DNA from: Sinorhizobium chiapasense
Lineage (GTDB): Bacteria; Pseudomonadota; Alphaproteobacteria; Rhizobiales; Rhizobiaceae
Assembly: GCF_036488675.1 (NCBI RefSeq)
Contig: NZ_CP133148.1
Location: 868,001 to 932,000, forward strand
DNA length: 64,000 nucleotides
Direction of reading: 5' to 3'
Below, one piece after another: positions 1 through 7,697 of this stretch. The position numbers and the translations under genes were made by a program. The notes below the pieces were generated by a model, which saw nothing but the letters and a program-made list of their open reading frames with translations, had not been told where the DNA came from and searched no databases. The number at the start of each line of letters is the position of its first letter. Position 1 is the first letter of the stretch.

Positions 1-341
1 GCCAATATGCGCCCGAGAAGATCGAATACGCGATCAATCGATACACCAACGAGGCGAACCGTCTCTATGGCGTGATGAACAATCGCCTCGCCGATCGGCC
101 GTTCCTGGCCGGCGACTACTCGATTGCCGACATGGCCTGTATCGGCTGGGTGATCCCGCACGAGAATCAGGGACAGGATCTGAACGATTTCCCGTATCTC
201 AAGCGCTGGTTCGAGGCGGTGCTTGCGCGGCCCGCCGTTCAGAGGGCGATCGAAGTGGGTAAGGAAGAGCGCGCCCGACAGAAGAGCCTCGCCGAGGACC
301 AGGAGGCGCAGAAGATCCTGTTTGGGCAGCGTGCCCGTTGA
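1..341 (+). CDS. Glutathione S-transferase, C-terminal part (5' end outside window)
   Basis: The reading frame is open from the first base and ends in TGA at 341; the start lies upstream of the window. The visible residues form the all-alpha C-terminal domain of a glutathione S-transferase: the stretch FLAGDYSIADMA is the conserved N-capping box/hydrophobic staple region of the family, followed by YLKRWFEAVLARPAVQRA typical of the last helices. Such proteins are cytosolic and conjugate or reduce with glutathione; the YfcG/GstB-like subgroup fits best, but substrate cannot be told without the N-terminal thioredoxin-like domain. It converges with the next gene across a hairpin. Confidence 0.85.
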   Translation, partial: QYAPEKIEYAINRYTNEANRLYGVMNNRLADRPFLAGDYSIADMACIGWVIPHENQGQDLNDFPYLKRWFEAVLARPAVQRAIEVGKEERARQKSLAEDQEAQKILFGQRAR

Positions 342-353
342 AACGAGAAACAA

Positions 354-379
354 GGGGCAGCCGCGACAAGCGGTGCCCC
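354..379. terminator. Stem-loop between convergent genes
   Basis: GGGGCA plus CCGC (with one bulged G) pairs with GCGG plus TGCCCC around the loop GACAA, giving about ten base pairs between two genes that face each other. There is no long T-run, so it may be a bidirectional or Rho-assisted terminator. Confidence 0.55.
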
Positions 380-396
380 TCGCGGTTTCCTGGCTG

Positions 397-738
397 TTAC
401 AGACGCGTCCAGATCTGCGATTTGCAAAGAACCTTCAGCAGGCAGCCTTTCATCTTCAGCGAATTGCCATTGACGGCGCCAGACCCGCTATAGGTCTTGT
501 CGCTTTCCGGATCGGTGATTTCGCCGCTGTAGCTGCCGTCGGTTCCGCTCAGATTGCCGATGCGCTTGCCCGCGTACTTTCCGGTTTTCAGAGTCACGCA
601 GTAAGCGCCGCCGCATGGTGCGATTTCGGCCGTGGCGCCACTCGCCGTCTTCCAGTTGCCGACGATCGGTTCTGCGGCAAGGACCGAGCCTGCGGTGCCG
701 CAGGCAATGGCCGCAGCGACGAGCAATGTGCGAATCAT
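397..738 (-). CDS. DUF2147 family small secreted protein
   Basis: A 113-residue protein with a clear signal peptide: MIRTLLVAAAIACGTAGSVLA followed by a mature N-terminus at AEPIVGNWK. The mature part has the DUF2147 pattern, GNWKTASGATAEIAPCGGAYC near the front and a later GSGAVNGNSLKMKGC segment, with four Cys residues that could form disulfides in the periplasm. DUF2147 proteins are common in rhizobia; their biochemical role is not established, though a small beta-barrel with ligand-binding ability is often assumed. It is a single-gene unit, convergent with the glutathione S-transferase. Confidence 0.85.
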   Translation of the reverse strand: MIRTLLVAAAIACGTAGSVLAAEPIVGNWKTASGATAEIAPCGGAYCVTLKTGKYAGKRIGNLSGTDGSYSGEITDPESDKTYSGSGAVNGNSLKMKGCLLKVLCKSQIWTRL

Positions 739-1327
739 TCAATTCCTCCCGATAAGAAAGTCGGCCGGCATAGTACCGTGCGCGGGCCCGACTGGAACTC
801 CTTCTGTCAAGCGGTCTCCCACCGCCCGCGACGAACCTATCTTACGCGCACGTAAAGGTAAATATCTGCCGCCCTGCCGGATCGCTGGTCTGCTCGGGTC
901 CCCGGAGCCGACGATAGGAAGCGAAAATCGATGCGTGGCCGGTGGATGCTGCTTGTGTGGTTAGCGATTGGTTGAAATCCGCGGCTGAATATTTCGTAAA
1001 TTTTGATGCAAATGCGCGCTGTTCCAGGCGATCCGATGCTTAATGAAAACTCAAGTTTACCAAGCGTTTGAACTTTGTTTGCGTCAAATTAAGCATGCAT
1101 TTTAAGCGAGCGTTGAAGGCCATTTGGCATACTCGGACCCATAAGACGAGCGGGTAGAACAACCCGCCGAACCGCCGAAAGCGACACTGCAAAAGACGGT
1201 GCTCTTTCGGAAAGCCCGCAAGAGGCACGGAGTGAACAGGGACCAATAAATGCTGATCTGGAGCAAGGCCCGCCTGAGAGGGAGGGCCGCTTCAGCCGGA
1301 TCAACCAGGCAGGACAGGGACAAGACA
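739..1327. other. Intergenic region with structured leader before the Sel1 gene
   Basis: This stretch holds no convincing gene; the short minus-strand frames at 1040-1392 are arginine/serine-rich and resemble no family. The left half carries the promoter region of the DUF2147 gene, and the segment 1020-1110 is unusually AT-rich for this genome, as expected for a promoter. The right half contains two tandem hairpins (separate entry) and leads into the Sel1 gene. Confidence 0.5.
1150..1210 (+). ncRNA. Candidate structured RNA or 5' leader (two tandem hairpins)
   Basis: Two stem-loops lie side by side: GCGGGT (1150-1155) pairs with ACCCGC (1162-1167), then CCGAAAG (1175-1181) pairs with CTTTCGG (1204-1210) with an inner CACTG/CGGTG stem. 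No gene covers them. They could be a small RNA or the leader of the Sel1 mRNA beginning at 1328. Strand is assumed from the downstream gene; no specific Rfam family is recognised. Confidence 0.35.
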
Positions 1328-1594
1328 ATGGCACGCTTTGATATGCAAATCGCTTCGGACGCCGCGATGGGCGGCGAAAACCGCGCGGACACGCTTTGTG
1401 AAATGGGCCTAGCCTATGCGACGGGCCGTGGCCGGCCGGTCGATCTCGTCGCTGCCCACAAGTGGCTCAACATTGCCGCCATCAAGGGGTCCGACCGCGC
1501 TGCGGACTTGCGCGCCGACCTCGCGGCAACCATGAGCAAGACCGATCTTGCCGCCGCGCTGCGTGCCGCACGCGAATGGATGACGGTACACTGA
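1328..1594 (+). CDS. Small Sel1-repeat (TPR-like) protein
   Basis: The product is 88 residues if it starts at the ATG at 1328 (MARFDMQIA); an upstream in-frame ATG at 1250 would add 26 residues of basic, low-quality sequence and is not preferred. Residues about 30-60 form one Sel1-like repeat, GLAYATGRGRPVDLVAAHKW followed by LNIAAIKGSDRAA. Sel1 repeats are helix pairs that mediate protein contacts; in alphaproteobacteria they often occur in signalling or envelope proteins. No signal peptide is seen, so it is probably cytoplasmic. It is preceded by a structured leader. Confidence 0.7.
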   Translation: MARFDMQIASDAAMGGENRADTLCEMGLAYATGRGRPVDLVAAHKWLNIAAIKGSDRAADLRADLAATMSKTDLAAALRAAREWMTVH

Positions 1595-1692
1595 ACACGC
1601 ATGCGGGCTCGCCGTTCGTCCAAGCGCCCAAAAGCCTAGCGAACGCTCCCTCAGGGTCCTTTTGCGCGTCCGACAAGGTGCGCGCCGCAGTA

Positions 1693-2817
1693 TCAGCTAT
1701 CGGCTGCCAGGCTCCGGAGAACGGCGGGCAGGGCTGCTTCGAGCAGGTCCATTTCAGCTTCCGGTCCGGTGCTGACCCGAATGCAGCGATTGAGCGGGGC
1801 AACGCCCGGCATGCGGATGAAAACGCCATGGTCGCTCATCAGCCGGTCGACGATCGCCCGCGCATAGGTCGCGTCCCGTCCGCAGTCGATGGCCACGAAA
1901 TTTGTGGCTGATGGCAATGGCTGCAGCCCGTTGTCACGCGCAATTGCGGAGATTCGGTCACGCGACGCCCCTATTCTCACAATGACTTCCTTGAGATAAC
2001 GCCGGTCGGCGAGGGCTGCAATCGCTGCGGCGACCCCGACACGGTTCATCCCGAAGTGATTGCGGATCTTGTCAAACGCCGCGGCCGTGCCGGGCGTCGA
2101 AAGCGCGTAACCGACGCGCGACCCGGCAAGTCCATAGGCCTTGGAAAAAGTGCGCGTGCGTATGACGTTCGGCTTGTCGATCAAGCTGGTGATCGCGGGT
2201 ATCGACTCGGGCGGTGCCGTTTCGCTGTAGGCTTCGTCGAGGACCAGGAGCGTCGTTTCCGGCAGTGCATTTGCGAATTCAACGATTCGATCGGCCGGCC
2301 ACCAGCTCCCCATCGGGTTGTCGGGGTTCGCGAAGTAGACGAGCGGTGCATTCTCGCGCTTCACTGCGGCAAGCAACCCGTCGAGGTCTTCTCGATCGTC
2401 GGCATAGGGAACCGTGACCAGACGCCCGCCGTGCCCGGCGACATGATAGTTGAATGTCGGATAGGCTCCGAACGAGGTCACGACCGGCATGCCGGGCTCG
2501 ATGATGAGGCGGACGATCTGGCCGAGCAGGCCGTCGATGCCTTCGCCGATCGCAATGTTGGCGGAAGAGATTCCGAGATGCCCGGCGAGGGCCTGTTTCA
2601 GTTCGTAACTTTCGGGATCGGCATATTTCCAGGTTTCTCCTGCCGCTTGCTGCATGGCGAGCAGCACCGAATTTGCCGGGCCGAATCCGCTTTCGTTGGC
2701 GCCGATGCGCGCCGCAACTTTGCGGCCGCGCTGGCGCTCGATCGCTTCAGGTCCGACGAAGGGAATGGTTGCTGGCAAAGACTGGACAAGCGGTGTGAAG
2801 CGGGAGAATGCGGACAT
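1693..2817 (-). CDS. HisC-like PLP-dependent aminotransferase
   Basis: A 374-residue fold-type I aminotransferase of the class I/II, HisC-like group. The PLP-binding lysine lies in RTFSKAYGLAGSRVGY; upstream are the substrate/cofactor elements FANPDNPMGSWW (the Asn contacting PLP) and LVLDEAYSE (the Asp pairing with the pyridine nitrogen). Length is close to HisC (about 350-370). It probably transaminates an imidazole or aromatic/alpha-keto acid substrate in the cytosol. The window shows no other histidine biosynthesis gene beside it, so histidinol-phosphate as the true substrate is uncertain; rhizobia carry several HisC paralogues with broader roles. Confidence 0.85.
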   Translation of the reverse strand: MSAFSRFTPLVQSLPATIPFVGPEAIERQRGRKVAARIGANESGFGPANSVLLAMQQAAGETWKYADPESYELKQALAGHLGISSANIAIGEGIDGLLGQIVRLIIEPGMPVVTSFGAYPTFNYHVAGHGGRLVTVPYADDREDLDGLLAAVKRENAPLVYFANPDNPMGSWWPADRIVEFANALPETTLLVLDEAYSETAPPESIPAITSLIDKPNVIRTRTFSKAYGLAGSRVGYALSTPGTAAAFDKIRNHFGMNRVGVAAAIAALADRRYLKEVIVRIGASRDRISAIARDNGLQPLPSATNFVAIDCGRDATYARAIVDRLMSDHGVFIRMPGVAPLNRCIRVSTGPEAEMDLLEAALPAVLRSLAADS

Positions 2818-2931
2818 GCGAGAAGCTGGACTCCGTGGAACAAAACGCAGCGGAACTTATCGCATATGTGCAAGAACCGGAATCGATTTTGCTGAAAGTC
2901 GACCTGCCTGCCTGCTTGCTTTGTCAGTGTG

Positions 2932-3357
2932 TCACTCGACGAAGCCCCAGTTGACAGACGCGGGACGACGCGAAGCCGATGCCGGGTTGGAATAGGTCTT
3001 CTTTTCTTGCCCGGTGAAAAATTCGTGGCGCACGATTTCGTGCAGGAATGCCTCGTCGATCGTCTTGATGAATTGCACGCCGATGCGCTCTCCCTTGCGG
3101 TAGACCTCGGCGCATCCGATGCGAAATCTCGTACCGACAATATGGAGATAGTAGTGCTGCGACAGTCCGATTGTAGTGGTCACGGAAAAGCTCGCGCCGC
3201 CCCGGGATATGTCGATCATTTTGCAGGCGCGTATCGAGACGCCGCCGAGAGCCGGTCGCACCGACATCAGCGTGCCAGCCTGGCCGATCGAAAAGCGCTC
3301 GTATTTCCGCTCGTAAAGCGGCGAGGGGACGAGCGAATACATGGTCGACTGCAGCAT
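2932..3357 (-). CDS. PilZ-domain protein
   Basis: A 141-residue single-domain PilZ-like protein. The N-terminal YERKYERFSIGQAGTL carries the RxxxR-type arginine motif, and MIDISRGGASF supplies the D/NxSxxG motif; together they form the c-di-GMP binding site of PilZ domains. The following GTRFRIGCAEVYRKGERIGVQF is the usual beta-barrel tail. It likely acts as a cytosolic c-di-GMP receptor affecting motility or exopolysaccharide. A diverged paralogue lies directly upstream on the same strand (3670-4026); both share the stretch IGCAEVYR/IGCAEVHR. Confidence 0.85.
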   Translation of the reverse strand: MLQSTMYSLVPSPLYERKYERFSIGQAGTLMSVRPALGGVSIRACKMIDISRGGASFSVTTTIGLSQHYYLHIVGTRFRIGCAEVYRKGERIGVQFIKTIDEAFLHEIVRHEFFTGQEKKTYSNPASASRRPASVNWGFVE

Positions 3358-3566
3358 GCGTCATACTCCGGAAGCGCCGCATGAAGCAGCGATTGTGATT
3401 CCACGAAGTCCGGACAAGTCATTTGCCGGTGCCTTCCAAAGCTTGCATGGGCAGGAAGGCTTCCTATCAGTATCCAGTGGGAAACTTGCAATCCCTTGAA
3501 AGCAATCGATAAGAATCTAATGAGCTTGCTTATTTGAACCCTGATGCCGGCGGTCTTCTAATCACG

Positions 3567-3670
3567 ATGATTTTAGGTCGGATCGACCTAAAATCATGAA
3601 CGTGATCGATTCTAATAAGTTGGAGCGGGATGCGGGCGGAAAACCGCACACACTTTTCCTCATCCCGCTC
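3567..3670. repeat. RIME-like intergenic mosaic element (two palindromes)
   Basis: First palindrome: ATGATTTTAGGTCG (3567-3580), spacer GAT, CGACCTAAAATCAT (3584-3597), all 14 pairs perfect. Second: GAGCGGGATG (3623-3632) pairs with CATCCCGCTC (3661-3670), with an inner GGAAAA/TTTTCC pair. About 104 bp with two large palindromes matches what is known of Rhizobium-specific intergenic mosaic elements (RIME). It abuts the stop codon of the upstream PilZ gene and could cap or terminate its transcript. Confidence 0.75.
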
Positions 3671-4026
3671 TAAACGCCACCGCTGGAAAACTGCAGGCGG
3701 ATCAGTCGGCGCAGAAAATCTTGGGCAAGCAGCATATTGAAGCGCACGCCTAGCTCCGTGCCGCTGCGATGGACCTCGGCGCAGCCGATCTCCTCTTTGA
3801 AGCCGTCGATCTCCAGAAAGAAGTGCTTCGGCAGCATGATCGCGGCATTGAAGTCGAGCATTGCGCCGCCAATCGAGATATGCCGAAGCAGGCATTGATA
3901 CTTGGTCTTCGCCTTCAGTTGCTTGCCGATGACAAGGATGCGGCACGGGCGCTCGATGAAATAATGCTGGTACACGGCCGCGGACTGGCCGGGCTTTGCT
4001 TGCGCGACATGCATGATCATCGACAT
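3670..4026 (-). CDS. PilZ-like protein, diverged paralogue
   Basis: A 118-residue protein related to the PilZ gene downstream. It keeps the second motif as LLRHISIGGAMLDF and the barrel segment FKEEIGCAEVHRSGTELGVRF, but the arginine motif is weaker (ERPCRILVIGKQLK), so c-di-GMP binding is less certain. Its stop codon overlaps the last base of the RIME-like element. The pair probably arose by duplication; separate transcription is likely because more than 300 bp and the repeat separate the two genes. Confidence 0.75.
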   Translation of the reverse strand: MSMIMHVAQAKPGQSAAVYQHYFIERPCRILVIGKQLKAKTKYQCLLRHISIGGAMLDFNAAIMLPKHFFLEIDGFKEEIGCAEVHRSGTELGVRFNMLLAQDFLRRLIRLQFSSGGV

Positions 4027-4334
4027 CGCAGCCTCCGAAAATGCCGTTTCCTCTGTCCACCACGCGGATGCCGTTACTTCGGCGGAATCACCGCCCTCGA
4101 CGGGTGGCTATCTTCCGCGCATGGACTTGCTTCGGCCTTGCGAAGGCGGTGTTATTGCGATTGTCCGGACCGTGGCGAGGACGAACATCGTCTCATTGGC
4201 AAATCATCTGTTTGCTGGGCCGGCGACTCGCGTGTGCAACCTCCGGCCCCTGTGCGCATCGCCGACAATGGCGCCGCCCGAAGCGCTGCCGGCGGATGAA
4301 AATCGTGTGATTTCCTGAAATCTGACAAAAAAAT
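4027..4334. other. Intergenic region, no gene seen
   Basis: About 310 bp between the start of the PilZ-like gene and the tRNA promoter. Overlapping frames exist in several phases but none has family-like sequence or a ribosome binding site. It must hold the promoter of the leftward PilZ-like gene; I see no other structure. Confidence 0.5.
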
Positions 4335-4363
4335 CTTGCATTGATGGCGCGGTGACACTAGTC
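4335..4363 (+). promoter_or_regulatory. Putative sigma-70 promoter of tRNA-Ser
   Basis: CTTGCA (4335-4340), a 17-bp spacer, then CTAGTC (4358-4363), ten bases before the mature tRNA 5' end. This fits the alphaproteobacterial CTTGAC-N17-CTATAT style of stable RNA promoters, with a weak -10. Confidence 0.55.
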
Positions 4364-4373
4364 AGGCGCTAAC

Positions 4374-4463
4374 GGAGAGGTGGCCGAGTGGTCGAAGGCG
4401 CTCCCCTGCTAAGGGAGTATACCGGAAACGGTATCGAGGGTTCGAATCCCTTCTTCTCCGCCA
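4374..4463 (+). tRNA. tRNA-Ser (anticodon GCT)
   Basis: The acceptor stem GGAGAGG (4374-4380) pairs with CTTCTCC before discriminator G and encoded CCA (4461-4463). The anticodon arm CTCCC-CTGCTAA-GGGAG shows GCT; a long variable arm (TACCGGAAACGGTA) confirms a class II serine tRNA, and the T-loop is TTCGAAT. The integrase gene follows directly, so this is the attachment gene: the phage rebuilds the tRNA 3' end when it integrates. Confidence 0.97.
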
Positions 4464-4495
4464 TCAACTCATCCCAAGGATATTGATAGACACTC

Positions 4496-4522
4496 ACGCG
4501 GCCTTGATTTGCCGCGTTTTTT
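4496..4522 (+). terminator. Rho-independent terminator after tRNA-Ser
   Basis: ACGCGGC (4496-4502) pairs with GCCGCGT (4511-4517) around an 8-base loop and is followed by a run of T to 4522. It should end the tRNA transcript. Confidence 0.8.
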
Positions 4523-4574
4523 GTTGCTTCTAGTCTCCTATCGGTTCCCATCGATCTCGACTGCTACCCGCGCA

Positions 4575-4618
4575 TTTGTGGGTATCTTTGTGGGTACCGG
4601 AATCGGAAAATGTGGGTA
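4575..4618 (+). repeat. Direct repeats upstream of integrase (putative arm-type or regulatory sites)
   Basis: TGTGGGTA occurs at 4577, 4589 and 4611; the first two copies extend to TTTGTGGGTA with exactly 12 bp between them. Short direct repeats beside the core site and integrase are typical of arm-type sites bound by the integrase N-terminal domain, and would also let it autoregulate. This is inference from position and pattern. Confidence 0.5.
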
Positions 4619-4623
4619 TCAGG

Positions 4624-4635
4624 GCGCATGAGTGC
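4624..4635 (+). promoter_or_regulatory. Copy of the repeated 12-bp box GCGCATGAGTGC, at the integrase start
   Basis: An exact copy of the box that heads the phage late units. Here it contains the ATG of the integrase. Unlike the other copies, no good -10-like sequence lies 9-14 bp upstream, so this copy may be fortuitous or act at the mRNA level. Confidence 0.4.
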
Positions 4636-5950
4636 TTTAACGGACAAGCAGATCAAGAACGCAAAGAAAGAGGAAAAGGACTACAAGCTCGCCGACGGCG
4701 GCGGACTTAACCTTTTCGTTCTCCGCACCGGCACAAAATCATGGCGGCTGCGGTATCGCTTCGACGGTAAGGAAAAGACGCTCGTCATCGGAAACTATCC
4801 CGACGTGTCGCTCGCCGACGCGCGGGCGGAGAGGGAGAGTGCCAAGGAGACGCTGAAAGCCGGACGTGACCCCAGCGTCGTCAAGAAGGTCGAAAAGCTC
4901 ATTGGCAAGAAACAGACGGCAGACACCTTTGAGGTTATTGCCCGAGAGTGGCACGATCTCCAAAAGCCTCACTGGGTCCCAAAGCACGCGGCCGACGTTC
5001 TGGACTCGCTAGTCAAGGACGTATTCCCGATCATAGGCAAGATGCCGATCCGCGACATCGATGCGCCGACCGTGCTGGCAGTTCTCCGGTTGGTGGAGAA
5101 GCGGGACGCAAAGGAAACTGCGCGACGAATCCGGCAGCGGCTTTCATCCATCTTCGTGTACGCCATCGCATCAGGCAGGGCGACACAAGATCCAGCCGCG
5201 GTCGTACGTGAGGCGTTGGCGCCCATGAAGAAGGGGCGGCAGCCCGCCATTACAGATATCGACAAGGCCCGCGAAATGCTGCTGGCGGCATGGTCTACTC
5301 CGGCGCATCCTGTGACGAAGCTCGGACTGCGGATGCTGGTGCTGACCGCAGTACGCCCCGGCACGCTGATCTCCACGCCCTGGACAGAGTGGAACGTTCT
5401 CGACGAGGATGATCCGGTTTGGGTGATACCGGCGGCCCGCATGAAGCTCAAGCTGCAGCATAAGGATGACGAAAACCGCGATCACCTCGTTCCGATGCCC
5501 AGCCAGGCGATGGAAACCATGAGGGTTCTGCGTTCACTCACAGGGAGGGGTCCGTTCGTCTTGCCGAACGGCCGTCACGCGCACAAACACATGTCTGAAA
5601 ATGGTCTCGGCTACCTTTTGAACCGCGCCGGGTACCATCACAAGCACGTGCCGCACGGGTTCCGCTCCACGTTCTCAACGGTGATGAATGAACGTTATCC
5701 TGTCGATCGCGCGATAATCGACCTGATGCTCGCCCATACGCCGAAGGACAAGGTGGAGGGCGCCTATAACCGCGCCGAGCACATCGAGCGCCGCAAAGAG
5801 CTCGCGCAGCTTTGGGCGGACATCATTTTGAAGGACATGCCATCAGCCGAGGAACTGCTTCACGGACCGCGGAAGAACCTCAAGCAAGTAGAGGCTGTAA
5901 CTTTAGAGCCAAGAGCCAGACGGCGAGGATCAGCGTCGCCGCTACAATGA
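4628..5950 (+). CDS. int: Tyrosine-type site-specific integrase (P4/DUF4102 family)
   Basis: A 440-residue recombinase, starting at the ATG at 4628 (MSALTDKQIKNAKKEEK); an upstream ATG at 4610 adds only six residues. The N-terminus has the DUF4102 arm-binding domain (DGGGLNLFVL, GNYPDVSLADAR), followed by a core-binding domain and the catalytic domain: the first Arg in TAVRPGTL (about residue 242), the HxxR box in HGFRSTF (about 342), and the nucleophilic Tyr in HTPKDKVEGAYNR (about 380). It inserts the phage at the adjacent tRNA-Ser 3' end. Repeats just upstream may be its arm sites. It converges with the lysis cassette. Confidence 0.95.
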   Translation: MSALTDKQIKNAKKEEKDYKLADGGGLNLFVLRTGTKSWRLRYRFDGKEKTLVIGNYPDVSLADARAERESAKETLKAGRDPSVVKKVEKLIGKKQTADTFEVIAREWHDLQKPHWVPKHAADVLDSLVKDVFPIIGKMPIRDIDAPTVLAVLRLVEKRDAKETARRIRQRLSSIFVYAIASGRATQDPAAVVREALAPMKKGRQPAITDIDKAREMLLAAWSTPAHPVTKLGLRMLVLTAVRPGTLISTPWTEWNVLDEDDPVWVIPAARMKLKLQHKDDENRDHLVPMPSQAMETMRVLRSLTGRGPFVLPNGRHAHKHMSENGLGYLLNRAGYHHKHVPHGFRSTFSTVMNERYPVDRAIIDLMLAHTPKDKVEGAYNRAEHIERRKELAQLWADIILKDMPSAEELLHGPRKNLKQVEAVTLEPRARRRGSASPLQ

Positions 5951-5991
5951 CTCGAGCTTGCGGCCGCGCCGCTTCTTGCAAGTGGCGTAGC

Positions 5992-6348
5992 CTAATTTTG
6001 CTCATGGCGGTCTCCCGCGAGCTCGTGTTTCCTCAGCCGCAGCGCCGTCAGGAAGGTTTCGACAATGATGATGCCGGATAGGCCGGTCACGAAGCCGCTC
6101 ACGCCGGCAGCCTGGTCCGGCGGTATGTCGATTGTGCCGAAGGCCCATTGGAAAAGCGGCACCCCCACCGGCGACAGGAAGAAGGCCGTCGTTGCTCCGA
6201 CGAAGAGGCGACGAAAGCCGCTCATGACGCCGGTCCACTCAAGGGCGACCGACACCGCCGAGCCGGCGATGCCAGCGATGGCGACCTCGCCCTTGCCGCT
6301 GCTGATGGCCCAATCCCACGCCTTGGACACAAAGTCCCAAAAGGTCAT
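5992..6348 (-). CDS. Small three-TM membrane protein, putative holin
   Basis: The product is 118 residues from the ATG at 6348 (MTFWDFVSKAWDW). Three hydrophobic segments are visible: VAIAGIAGSAVSVALEW, LFVGATTAFFLSPVGVPLF and AAGVSGFVTGLSGIIIVETF, ending with a charged tail (RLRKHELAGDRHEQN). Size, topology and position directly after a GTA-type holin and a muramidase suggest a holin or antiholin. It begins nine bases after the upstream stop, in the same leftward operon. No specific holin family is recognised. Confidence 0.6.
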   Translation of the reverse strand: MTFWDFVSKAWDWAISSGKGEVAIAGIAGSAVSVALEWTGVMSGFRRLFVGATTAFFLSPVGVPLFQWAFGTIDIPPDQAAGVSGFVTGLSGIIIVETFLTALRLRKHELAGDRHEQN

Positions 6349-6356
6349 TTCTGGAC

Positions 6357-6875
6357 TCACTTCTTGACCGAGCGCAGGATTGTGTTGCCGCCCATGTAGA
6401 GCCCGCAATAGGTCATGAAGATCGTCACGAACGAGGCGAAATCGACGATCAGCGTGATTGTCGTGTGCGCGCCGAGCGCCGCCAGCAGGGCGTTGAGCAA
6501 AGGAACGATCATCACGTACCATGCGACACAGACGAGCATCAGCCACATGCCGGCCGGGCGCCACATCCAGCCGAAATTGCTCTGTTTGTCCATCTCGGCA
6601 AGATACAGGCGGTTCGTCTCGCGCTGGCTCGCAGTGTAGGCCTGGATGATTTCCGGAGCGCGTGTCTCCACGTCGGCCACCGCCGCCTCGAGCTCCTTGG
6701 CAGGAACGCTCGGCAAAGCCTCCGGGGCGACCCCTGCGCTTTCCGCGATTGCATCAATCACTGCGCCACCGACCTCGCCAGCGGCACCGCCAACATGCTT
6801 TTCAAGGATGCCCTTGACGATGGGTGCTCCGACCTTTGCGGCGGCGAGAATGATGGAGGTGACGATCACGCTCAT
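6357..6875 (-). CDS. GTA_holin_3TM-type holin
   Basis: A 172-residue membrane protein. It opens with a glycine/alanine-rich amphipathic part (GGAAGEVGGAVIDAIAESAG), a charged helical middle, then WMWRPAGMWLMLVCVAWYVM and further hydrophobic segments near LLNALLAALG and VDFASFVTIFMTYCGLYMGG. This arrangement matches the three-TM holin family known from gene transfer agents and alphaproteobacterial phages. It would permeabilise the inner membrane to time lysis. Its start overlaps the stop of the muramidase gene, so the two are translationally coupled. Confidence 0.8.
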   Translation of the reverse strand: MSVIVTSIILAAAKVGAPIVKGILEKHVGGAAGEVGGAVIDAIAESAGVAPEALPSVPAKELEAAVADVETRAPEIIQAYTASQRETNRLYLAEMDKQSNFGWMWRPAGMWLMLVCVAWYVMIVPLLNALLAALGAHTTITLIVDFASFVTIFMTYCGLYMGGNTILRSVKK

Positions 6876-7621
6876 GCCGCTGCCTTTCCATAAGCTTCCG
6901 CCCGGGCATCGGCCGCCCGCTTGCGTGTGATCATCACGACGGCGCCGATCGCCAGGAAGAGGAAGAGGGCCCCGAAGAGCAACAGTGCCGTCGTGTCGGC
7001 TGCTGCCGGGGCGACAAGCGGGGCGCCACTGGAAGCCGCTGCGCCGCCGGCTGCCGTCTTAGCCTTGCTGCTGGCTGCCGCAGCGCTTTGCTTTGCCGCA
7101 TGCGCTTCCTTGGCCGCTTCAGCCTTGATCCGGCTCTCCGTCGCGCCCATGGCAGCGAGCGCCATGGCAACGCCTTTGACCTCGATATCAGCGACGCGCC
7201 GGCCCCAGCCCTTGCCGAAGGTTTTCCAGATCGTGAGCGACTGCATGAATGACAGCCGGGCTCGGCAGATGCGCTTGACCGTTTCGGAATGGTCATTGCT
7301 GCCGACCGAGGCGAGCAGCCACTTGCGACCGCGCGAGACACCGGAATTAACCGAGGCGTCATAGACGGCAAGATCGACTCCGGCGAAAAGATTGGAGGCG
7401 CCACAGGCTTCCCAAAACTCGCTGCGATAGAATTTCAGCGCCTGCGCCTTGGTGATATTCCTCACCGGCGTCCGCTTCATCTTCATTTTGTCCTGGTATT
7501 CGTGCCACCGCGTCTCGGTGACCCCGTACATCGTCTTGCCGCCGGGATCGTCTTTGTGGTCGCTCCAGCCGCCTTCATGGCCGGCTGTGATCGGGTGACA
7601 CTCGTCAAATCTGTCGCTCAT
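6872..7621 (-). CDS. GH108-type muramidase endolysin with C-terminal membrane segment
   Basis: A 249-residue protein. The start is the ATG at 7621 (MSDRFDECHPITAGHEGG), preceded by GGAG; a longer frame to 7705 would run through the promoter. Residues about 10-90 carry the GH108 signature: a catalytic Glu in HEGGWSDHKDDPGGKTMYGVT, then the putative peptidoglycan-binding part around FAGVDLAVYDASVNSGV. An Ala/Lys-rich linker leads to one transmembrane helix near residue 220 (TALLLFGALFLFLAIGAVVM). It cleaves the glycan of peptidoglycan at lysis; the tail anchor suggests holin-dependent or pinholin-like release. A short leader ORF from the 12-bp box ends in TGA overlapping this ATG. Confidence 0.85.
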   Translation of the reverse strand: MSDRFDECHPITAGHEGGWSDHKDDPGGKTMYGVTETRWHEYQDKMKMKRTPVRNITKAQALKFYRSEFWEACGASNLFAGVDLAVYDASVNSGVSRGRKWLLASVGSNDHSETVKRICRARLSFMQSLTIWKTFGKGWGRRVADIEVKGVAMALAAMGATESRIKAEAAKEAHAAKQSAAAASSKAKTAAGGAAASSGAPLVAPAAADTTALLLFGALFLFLAIGAVVMITRKRAADARAEAYGKAAA

Positions 7622-7645
7622 GAGGGGCAGCTCCAAGGAGGGGCC

Positions 7646-7697
7646 GCACTCATGCGCGAAGTTGATCTTCAATATCACGCGCCAGTTATTGCAACAA
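7646..7697 (-). promoter_or_regulatory. Leftward promoter of lysis operon with 12-bp box
   Basis: On the minus strand: TTGTTG (7697-7692), 17-bp spacer, TATTGA (7674-7669), 11 bp, then GCGCATGAGTGC (7657-7646). Its -35 overlaps that of the divergent capsid promoter by three bases. Same geometry as the opposite promoter. Confidence 0.65.

Noticed and set aside
1089-1392. Minus-strand frames of 81 and 96 residues in the host intergenic region
   Set aside because: Ser/Arg/Leu-rich with no ribosome binding site; overlap the Sel1 gene and its leader hairpins.
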